From positions 1 through 64,000 of the forward strand of contig NZ_BQXQ01000017.1 of NCBI RefSeq assembly GCF_030159055.1: DNA of 64,000 nt, read 5' to 3'. The stretch's first letter is position 1; each line of letters opens with the position of its first letter. Shown here in pieces: positions 58,793 through 64,000 of this stretch. The notes under the pieces are model-generated. The model was given only the letters and a program-made list of their open reading frames with translations, had not been told where the DNA came from and did not search any database. This DNA comes from Acidovorax sp. SUPP3334 (lineage in GTDB: Bacteria; Pseudomonadota; Gammaproteobacteria; Burkholderiales; Burkholderiaceae_C). The position numbers and the translations under genes are program-made.

Positions 58793-59698
58793 GTGAATTA
58801 CGCGCAGCTCCTTTTCCCCGACTTTGCCCTCATCCTATGCGGCTACCTCGTGTGCCGCTACACACCACTCAACCGCAGCGTCTGGCAGCCGGTGGAGAGC
58901 CTGGTGTACTACCTGCTCTTTCCCGTCCTGCTGTTCCAGTCGATCGTCAAAAGCCCCATCCACATCGGCGAGGCTTCGGGGCTGATCGGCGCGGGCGTGG
59001 CGACGGGCCTGGTGGGCATTGCGCTGGCCTACAGCCTGCCATGGCTGCCGGGGCTGCGAGGCCGCATCGACCCGCGCGACCATGCGGCCAGCGCCCAGAT
59101 CGCCTTCCGCTTCAACTCGTTCATCGGCCTGGCGCTGGCGGAACGGCTGGCCGGTGCGCAGGGCCTCTTGCTGATCGCCGTGCTGATCGGGGTGTGCGTG
59201 CCGCTGTTCAACGTGGCCGCGGTGTGGCCCATGGCACGCACGGGGCAGCACGGGTTCTTGCAAGCACTGCTGCGCAATCCGCTCATCGTGGCCACCGGCT
59301 CCGGGCTGGCGGCGAATCTGATGGGCTTTCACATTCCGGTCTGGATGGAGCCCACGGTGAGCCGCATCAGCGCAGCGTCGCTGGCGCTGGGGCTCATGGC
59401 GGCGGGCGCGGGCATGCAGTTCGGGCTGCTCACGCGGGGCAAGCTGCTGTCGGCTTCGGTGCTGACCATCCGGCATCTGGTGCAGCCCGTGATCGCATTC
59501 GGCATGGCGCAGTTGCTGCGGCTCGATGCCGTGCAGACCACGGTGCTGCTGGCGTTTTCCGCCCTGCCCACCGCGTCCACCTGCTACGTGCTGGCGGCGC
59601 GCATGGGCTACAACGGCCCGTACGTGGCGGGACTGGTCACGCTTTCCACGCTGCTGGGCGTGTTCAGCCTGCCGTTCGCATTGGCCGTGCTGCGGTAG
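58793..59698 (+). CDS. AEC-family transporter (auxin efflux carrier type)
   Basis: A 301-residue inner-membrane protein of the AEC family with about ten helices (opening VNYAQLLFPDFALILCGYLV; NSFIGLALAERLAGAQGLLL in the middle; TTVLLAFSALPTASTCYVLA and NGPYVAGLVTLSTLLGVFSL at the end). Bacterial members carry dicarboxylates such as malonate or malate. It starts at GTG, 61 bases after the LysR stop, and converges on the LrgB gene. The substrate is not shown. Confidence 0.87.
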   Translation: MNYAQLLFPDFALILCGYLVCRYTPLNRSVWQPVESLVYYLLFPVLLFQSIVKSPIHIGEASGLIGAGVATGLVGIALAYSLPWLPGLRGRIDPRDHAASAQIAFRFNSFIGLALAERLAGAQGLLLIAVLIGVCVPLFNVAAVWPMARTGQHGFLQALLRNPLIVATGSGLAANLMGFHIPVWMEPTVSRISAASLALGLMAAGAGMQFGLLTRGKLLSASVLTIRHLVQPVIAFGMAQLLRLDAVQTTVLLAFSALPTASTCYVLAARMGYNGPYVAGLVTLSTLLGVFSLPFALAVLR

Positions 59699-59740
59699 GC
59701 GGCACGTCGCCCGGCAGCCCGCCACACGATCGCCCACCGA

Positions 59741-60493
59741 TCACCACACGCCCATCCACCGCAGCATCGCCGCCATCGCCGGCATGAGCAGCGCGGTGGC
59801 GATGCCGTTGAGCGCCATGGCCAGCGCGGCGAACGAGCCTGCGGTCGGGTTCGTCTGCAACTCGCGCGCGGTGCCGATGGCATGCGCGGTCAAACCCACG
59901 GCGAAGCCGCGCACCACGGGGTCGTCGTTCAGCCGCAGCAGGCGCAGCAGCGGCCCCGCGATCACCGCGCCGGCGATGCCCGTGATGGCAACAGCCACCG
60001 CCGCCAGCGAGGCGATGCCGCCCAGGCGCTCCGCCACCGCGGTGGCGATGGGAATGGTGGCGGATTTGGGAGCCAGCGACATCAGCGTCTGCAGCGAGCC
60101 GCCCAACGCCCAGGCCACCAGCACCGCCGACGCGATGGCCGCCACCGACCCGGCCAGCAGCGCGACGGCCACCGGCAGCCATATCTGCCGGATCCTGCCC
60201 AGTTGGCCGTAGAGCGGCACCGCCAGCGCCACCGTGGCCGGGCCGACGAAAAAGTGGATCAACTGCACGCCTTCGAAGTACACCGGATACGGCACGCCGA
60301 GCACCAGCAGCACGCACACGATGCCCACCACCGCCGTCAGCACGGGCAGCAGGAAAGGGTTGTTGCCGCTGCGGCGGTACAGCCACACCGCGGCCAGATA
60401 GGCCAGCAGCGTGAGCGCCAGCCAGGGCAGCGGCGAACGCTGCAGCGCCCCCAATGCGGCCAAGCCCGTGACGGCAGTGATCGGGTCGGTCAT
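59741..60493 (-). CDS. LrgB/CidB-family protein
   Basis: A 250-residue membrane protein with about seven helices, of the LrgB family, paired here with a CidA/LrgA gene. The family marks are YFEGVQLIHFFVGPATVALA, LAPKSATIPIATAVAERLGG and HAIGTARELQTNPTAGSF. In Gram-positives the pair modulates murein hydrolase activity and cell lysis; in Gram-negatives a transport role (such as glycolate or pyruvate) is also shown for relatives. It starts 10 bases after the LrgA stop, so they are one unit. Confidence 0.9.
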   Translation of the reverse strand: MTDPITAVTGLAALGALQRSPLPWLALTLLAYLAAVWLYRRSGNNPFLLPVLTAVVGIVCVLLVLGVPYPVYFEGVQLIHFFVGPATVALAVPLYGQLGRIRQIWLPVAVALLAGSVAAIASAVLVAWALGGSLQTLMSLAPKSATIPIATAVAERLGGIASLAAVAVAITGIAGAVIAGPLLRLLRLNDDPVVRGFAVGLTAHAIGTARELQTNPTAGSFAALAMALNGIATALLMPAMAAMLRWMGVW

Positions 60494-60503
60494 GCGGAGG
60501 CCC

Positions 60504-60863
60504 TCATGCCGGCGGTTCCGAGGGCTTGGCGCGGAGCAGCAGCCAGTGCAGGGTGAGCGCGGTCACCGCCATGGTCACGGCGGCGCCGACGATGCAGGCG
60601 ATGAGAAAAGGCTTCCACTCGTCTGCCACGCGGCCGAAATGCACCATCACGCCGGTCACGGTCGGAATGAAGAGCAGCATCATGTGCTGCAGCAGGGTCG
60701 AGGCCGTGGACTGCAGCGCCTCGGGCACGCGCCGGCGCCAGGCCAGCCACCCCAGCAGGAGGAGCATGCCCACCAGCGCCCCCGGCAAGGGCCAGCCGGT
60801 CAGGCGCACCGTGGCCTCCCCCAGCAGCTGGAACGCGATGAGCAGGAACAGGGCGTAGATCAT
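60504..60863 (-). CDS. CidA/LrgA-family holin-like protein
   Basis: A 119-residue membrane protein with four helices, of the CidA/LrgA family (opening MIYALFLLIAFQLLGEATVR, then PLPGALVGMLLLLGWLAWRR and LLQHMMLLFIPTVTGVMVHF). It is proposed to form oligomeric pores like a holin, opposed or assisted by LrgB. The ATG MIYALF gives the usual length; the longer frame is not family-like. The promoter region meets the end of queG, with a palindromic repeat between. Confidence 0.85.
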   Translation of the reverse strand: MIYALFLLIAFQLLGEATVRLTGWPLPGALVGMLLLLGWLAWRRRVPEALQSTASTLLQHMMLLFIPTVTGVMVHFGRVADEWKPFLIACIVGAAVTMAVTALTLHWLLLRAKPSEPPA

Positions 60864-60932
60864 GGGCAGCGCGGTATTGTCGGCCAGGCTCGCCCGGCCG
60901 GCGATGGGACATTCGGCATTCGGGCGCATTCG

Positions 60933-60990
60933 ATTGCTATTTAATTGATAGCGTAATGCCGCCGTATTCATTGCGCTGGAGGCCTTTTTG
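60933..60990 (+). repeat. Comamonadaceae-type palindromic repeat, copy C
   Basis: TTGCTAT-N7-ATAGC, then a 23-base core (60958-60980, GCCGCCGTA to GCGCTGGA) and GGCC with five T. It overlaps the queG stop and supplies its last 17 or so codons (ending NEYGGITLSIK). The core is the reverse complement, with one mismatch, of the core of copy D at 45995-46017. Confidence 0.78.
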
Positions 60991-62085
60991 ACCCAAACCC
61001 CATTCCACGTGCTCCCGCACCAGCGGGCTCGGGTCCGAGGCGCGGGACTGCAGGGCGGCCTGCACGCCAGGGTCGCCCGTGGCCCGCAGGGCATTGCCCA
61101 ATGCCACGGCCACATTGCGCAGCCAGCGCTCATGCCCGATGCGGCGGATGGGACCGCCCTCCGTCATGCGCAAAAACGTGGGCTCGTCCCATGAAAACAG
61201 GTGGGCCAACTGCTGGCCCGCCAGGCCCGGCCGCGCGTCGAAATCGGGCAGGCGGCTGGTCTGCGCGAACTTGTTCCAGGGGCACACCAACTGGCAGTCG
61301 TCGCAGCCGTAGATGCGGTTGCCCATCAAGGGCCGCAGTTCGGCGGGAATGGGGCCTGCGTGCTCGATCGTGAGGTAAGAGATGCAACGCCGGGCATCCA
61401 CCCGGTGCGGCGCGACGATCGCCTGCGTGGGGCAGATGTCCAGGCACGCCTGGCAACTGCCGCAGTGCGCGGTGACCGGCTCGCTGGGGTCGAGCGCCAT
61501 GTCCACGTAGATCTCGCCCAGGAAGAACATCGACCCCGCCTCCCGGTTGAGCACCAGCGTGTGCTTGCCGCGCCAGCCCTGGCCGCTGCGGCTGGCCAGC
61601 TCGGCTTCGAGGACGGGTGCCGAATCGGTGAACACCCGGTGACCGATCGGGCCCACGGCCTCGCCGATCCGGTCGGCCAGCTTCTGCAGGCGCTGGCGCA
61701 GCACCTTGTGATAGTCGCGCCCCCGGGCATAGACCGAGACGATGCCTTCCGCAGGGCGCTCCAGCCGCGCGAATTCGATCGCCTGCCAGCCGGGGCCCGG
61801 TGCATTAGCGCCCGCCGGCGCGCCCTGCACGGGCGTGTCGCGCGGCAGATAGTCCATGCGCGCGGTGATCACGCTGACCGTGCCGGGCACCAGTTCGGCG
61901 GGGCGGGCGCGGCGCAGGCCGTGCGCCTGCATGTAATGCATCTCGCCATGGAACCCTTGCGCCAGCCACTGCATCAACCCCGGTTCTGCGGACGACAAGT
62001 CCACACCGGCCACGCCGATTTGGGAGAATCCCAGTTCGCGGGCCCAGCCTTGCATTTGAGGAACGAGTTGACTGCTGCTGAACAT
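60937..62085 (-). CDS. queG: epoxyqueuosine reductase
   Basis: A 382-residue cobalamin- and iron-sulfur-dependent enzyme making the last step of queuosine in tRNA. N-terminal corrinoid-binding region (MGWARELGFSQIGVAGVDLS-like start; IEFARLERPAEGIVSVYARG), the pair of [4Fe-4S] motifs CGSCQACLDICPT (about 207-219) and GCDDCQLVCPWNK (about 260-272), and a C-terminal HEAT-like tail. Its last codons lie within copy C of the palindromic repeat, so the C-terminus was probably changed by the insertion. The ATG at 62085 is preferred; a GTG directly before it is also possible. It overlaps the divergent tsaE start. Confidence 0.92.
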   Translation of the reverse strand: MFSSSQLVPQMQGWARELGFSQIGVAGVDLSSAEPGLMQWLAQGFHGEMHYMQAHGLRRARPAELVPGTVSVITARMDYLPRDTPVQGAPAGANAPGPGWQAIEFARLERPAEGIVSVYARGRDYHKVLRQRLQKLADRIGEAVGPIGHRVFTDSAPVLEAELASRSGQGWRGKHTLVLNREAGSMFFLGEIYVDMALDPSEPVTAHCGSCQACLDICPTQAIVAPHRVDARRCISYLTIEHAGPIPAELRPLMGNRIYGCDDCQLVCPWNKFAQTSRLPDFDARPGLAGQQLAHLFSWDEPTFLRMTEGGPIRRIGHERWLRNVAVALGNALRATGDPGVQAALQSRASDPSPLVREHVEWGLGQKGLQRNEYGGITLSIK

Positions 62086-62583
62086 CACCACCGGATTGTA
62101 GAAAGCCCCCCTGCCGACGCGCCCGTCGCGTTGCGCTGGCACAGCGAGGAAGACACGGCCGCCTTCGCCGCGCGCCTGGCAGCGCAGCCCCTGATCGCCA
62201 ACGCCTTCATCACGCTGCACGGCGACCTGGGGGCCGGCAAGACCACGCTGGTGCGCCACCTGCTGCGCGCGCTGGGGGTGCAGGGCCGCATCAAGAGCCC
62301 GACCTATGCCGTGGTGGAGCCGCACGAGGCGCCGGGGCTGGCCATCTGGCATTTCGACTTCTACCGCTTCAGCGACCCTCGCGAATGGGAGGACGCCGGC
62401 TTTCGCGACATCTTCGCGGGCCCGGGCCTCAAGATCGCGGAATGGCCCGAGAAGGCCGCCGCGCTCATCCCCGTTGAAGACCTTGCTATACACATTGAAG
62501 CGACCGATGATGCCGAGCGGCACGTCACCCTTCAGGCCCATACCGTTTCGGGCCGCACTCTCGCACAAGGATCGAAGGCATGA
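62068..62583 (+). CDS. tsaE: tRNA threonylcarbamoyladenosine biosynthesis protein TsaE
   Basis: A 171-residue ATPase of the complex that makes t6A on tRNAs decoding ANN codons. It has the P-loop GDLGAGKTTLV (about 52-62), then KSPTYAVVEPHEAPGL and the conserved FDFYRFSDPREWEDAGF and IAEWPEKAAALIP. The start is uncertain: TTG at 62068 has a GAGG at suitable distance and gives MTAAEHHHR; TTG at 62131 would give a shorter protein starting at RWHSEED. The chosen start overlaps the divergent queG ATG by 18 bases. The stop overlaps the amidase ATG as ATGA. Confidence 0.87.
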   Translation: MTAAEHHHRIVESPPADAPVALRWHSEEDTAAFAARLAAQPLIANAFITLHGDLGAGKTTLVRHLLRALGVQGRIKSPTYAVVEPHEAPGLAIWHFDFYRFSDPREWEDAGFRDIFAGPGLKIAEWPEKAAALIPVEDLAIHIEATDDAERHVTLQAHTVSGRTLAQGSKA

Positions 62584-64000
62584 GCGAAGCGCCCTTCCCC
62601 CCCCAGCCCTCCCGCCGTTCGCTGCTGCAGGCAGGCACCCTCGTGCTGTTGCTGGGCACCCAGCAGATCGCGCGGGGCGCCAGCATTCTGGCGGTGCGCG
62701 TGTGGCCGGCACAGGACTATTCCCGCGTCACCATCGAATCCGACCGCCAGCTGGTGGCCAAGCAATTCTTCGTGACCACGCCGCCCCGTCTGGCAGTGGA
62801 CATCGAAGGCATCGACCTGAACCCCGAGCTGCGCGAACTGGTTGCGAAGGTGAAGGCGGACGACCCCAACATCGCCGGCATCCGCGTGGGCCAGAACGCG
62901 CCCAACGTGGTGCGGCTGGTCGTGGACCTGAAGCGCGCCGCGCTGCCCCAGGTGTTCACGCTCCCCCCAATTGCGGCCTACCAGCATCGGCTGGTGTTCG
63001 ATCTGTACCCGGCCGAACCCGAGGACCCGCTGGAGGCCCTGATTGCCGAACGGCTGCGCGAGGCCCCGCCATCCGCGCCGCTGCCCAACATCGCCGCGGC
63101 CAAGCCCGGCACGCCCGGCGATCCCCTGGGCGAGCTGATCGCCCAGCAGAGCCAGCGGCCCGGCGCCCCGCCCCCGCCGGTCGGCCTGCCCGCGCCAGCG
63201 GCACCGGCCACGCCGCCGCCCGTCGTGGCGGCCGCCCCGACCCCGCCGCATGCGCCGCCGCCCACGCCTGCCGCCCCCGCCATCGCGAAGGCGACCGACC
63301 GGCTCATCATCGTGGCGCTGGACCCGGGCCATGGGGGCGAAGACCCCGGCGCCACCGGCCCCGGCGGCACGCGCGAGAAAGACATCGTGCTCAAGGTGGC
63401 GTACCTGCTGCGCGACCGCATCAACGCCACCACGGTCGGCGGCAATCCGATGCGGGCGTTTCTCACCCGCGACGCGGATTACTTCGTGCCCCTGGGCGTG
63501 CGCGTGGACAAGGCCCGCCGCGTGCAGGCCGACCTGTTCGTGAGCATCCATGCCGATGCGTTCACCACGCCGGCCGCACGCGGCGCCAGCGTGTTCGCGC
63601 TGAGCCAGGGCGGCGCCTCCAGCTCTGCCGCCCGCTGGCTGGCCAACAAGGAAAACCAGTCCGACCTGATCGGCGGACTGAACGTGCGGGTGCAGGACCG
63701 GCATGTGCAAAGCGCCCTGCTCGACATGAGCACCACCGCGCAGATCAACGACAGCCTGAAGCTCGGCAGCGTGCTGCTGGGCGAGATCGGCAGCATGGCC
63801 AAGCTGCACAAGCCCCGCGTGGAGCAGGCCGGCTTTGCCGTGCTCAAGGCACCGGACATTCCCAGCGTGCTGGTGGAAACCGCCTTCATCAGCAACCCCG
63901 AAGAAGAAGCCAAGCTGCGCACTGCCGCCTACCAGCAGCAATTGGCCGACGCGCTGATGCGCGGCATCACGCGATACTTCGCCAAGAATCCGCCGCTGGC
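62580..64000 (+). CDS. amiC: N-acetylmuramoyl-L-alanine amidase, AmiC-like (3' end outside the window)
   Basis: An open frame from ATG 62580 that runs off the right edge without a stop, 473 codons seen. The N-terminus SRRSLLQAGTLVLLLG is a Tat-type signal peptide. An AMIN domain (about 40-145) is followed by a Pro/Ala-rich linker (about 165-235) and the Amidase_3 catalytic domain: LDPGHGGEDPG near 246 (zinc ligand His), SIHADAFTTP near 323 (zinc ligand His) and VLVETAFISNPEEE near 432 (catalytic Glu). It splits daughter-cell septal peptidoglycan. It is coupled to tsaE by a 4-base overlap, as in many proteobacteria. Confidence 0.92.
   Translation, partial: MSEAPFPPQPSRRSLLQAGTLVLLLGTQQIARGASILAVRVWPAQDYSRVTIESDRQLVAKQFFVTTPPRLAVDIEGIDLNPELRELVAKVKADDPNIAGIRVGQNAPNVVRLVVDLKRAALPQVFTLPPIAAYQHRLVFDLYPAEPEDPLEALIAERLREAPPSAPLPNIAAAKPGTPGDPLGELIAQQSQRPGAPPPPVGLPAPAAPATPPPVVAAAPTPPHAPPPTPAAPAIAKATDRLIIVALDPGHGGEDPGATGPGGTREKDIVLKVAYLLRDRINATTVGGNPMRAFLTRDADYFVPLGVRVDKARRVQADLFVSIHADAFTTPAARGASVFALSQGGASSSAARWLANKENQSDLIGGLNVRVQDRHVQSALLDMSTTAQINDSLKLGSVLLGEIGSMAKLHKPRVEQAGFAVLKAPDIPSVLVETAFISNPEEEAKLRTAAYQQQLADALMRGITRYFAKNPPL

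Noticed and set aside
62532..63941. 469-codon minus-strand open frame at the right end
   Set aside because: It is the shadow of the amidase on the plus strand, which has a clear signal peptide and catalytic motifs.

Overview
The window is 64 kb of dense, GC-rich bacterial chromosome. Gene content points to a betaproteobacterium of the family Comamonadaceae, most like Acidovorax/Paracidovorax: Bug-type tricarboxylate receptors, the order pyrG-kdsA-DUF1330-eno-ftsB, a parE/transglycosylase/parC block, dapA-bamC, coaBC-dut, and several copies of a short palindromic repeat of a kind I associate with this family. The genus is an inference from gene order and style, not a database match. I see no rRNA, tRNA, CRISPR array, insertion sequence or prophage.

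Layout. 61-2372: a visibly AT-richer accessory patch (GNAT acetyltransferase, a Sel1-like exported protein, a small exported protein) and a gene-poor gap. 2373-4561: LysE/RhtB exporter and aldehyde dehydrogenase. 4748-12916: a tripartite RND efflux operon (outer-membrane factor, permease, adaptor) headed by an alpha/beta-hydrolase-like gene and read away from a divergent LysR regulator; the permease carries an in-frame TAA and the hydrolase has lost its nucleophile serine. 13078-19441: VF530-domain protein, small exported protein, the alpha-E/ATP-grasp pair with a duplicated 5' gene end, and comEC. 19654-23901: an intact chemoreceptor, a RidA protein, and a second chemoreceptor broken by a deletion of the signalling hairpin tip. 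24049-29256: parC, a lytic transglycosylase and parE. 29403-36639: MFS transporter with a coupled small membrane protein, methyltransferase, dapA-bamC-MBL hydrolase, small lipoprotein, conserved unknown and the ribosomal oxygenase roxA. 36692-40250: slyD-type isomerase, glycine-zipper lipoprotein, dut, unknown membrane protein, coaBC. 40352-47761: pyrG, kdsA, DUF1330 protein, an orphan membrane protein, eno, ftsB, a Cys-motif protein, hslO and a gamma-class carbonic anhydrase. 47810-52813: DUF455 ferritin-like protein, two tandem EAL-HDOD proteins, AraC regulator, NTF2-like protein. 52939-57620: a truncated Bug receptor, xerD, a complete Bug receptor, a TauE/SafE permease and an unusual carbamoyltransferase with its divergent LysR gene. 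57811-64000: LysR, AEC transporter, LrgAB-type pair, queG, tsaE and an amiC-like amidase cut by the window end.

How the genes work together. Most of the window is housekeeping: topology (parCE, xerD), envelope (kdsA, bamC, ftsB, amidase, transglycosylase, Hsp33 for oxidative folding stress), nucleotides and cofactors (pyrG, dut, coaBC), lysine/peptidoglycan precursor (dapA), tRNA modification (queG, tsaE). Accessory functions are export and uptake (RND, LysE, MFS, Bug, TauE, AEC) with LysR/AraC control, and chemotaxis. The notable theme is recent local damage: nonsense in the RND permease, deletion in a chemoreceptor, a truncated Bug gene and a partial duplication in the alpha-E gene, together with a repeat element whose 23-nt core is inverted between two copies. 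I did not find a clear new multi-gene system; the best candidates for new biology are the catalytically dead hydrolase tied to the RND operon, the carbamoyltransferase variant with its regulator and permease, and the coupled duplicated leader ORF of the alpha-E gene.
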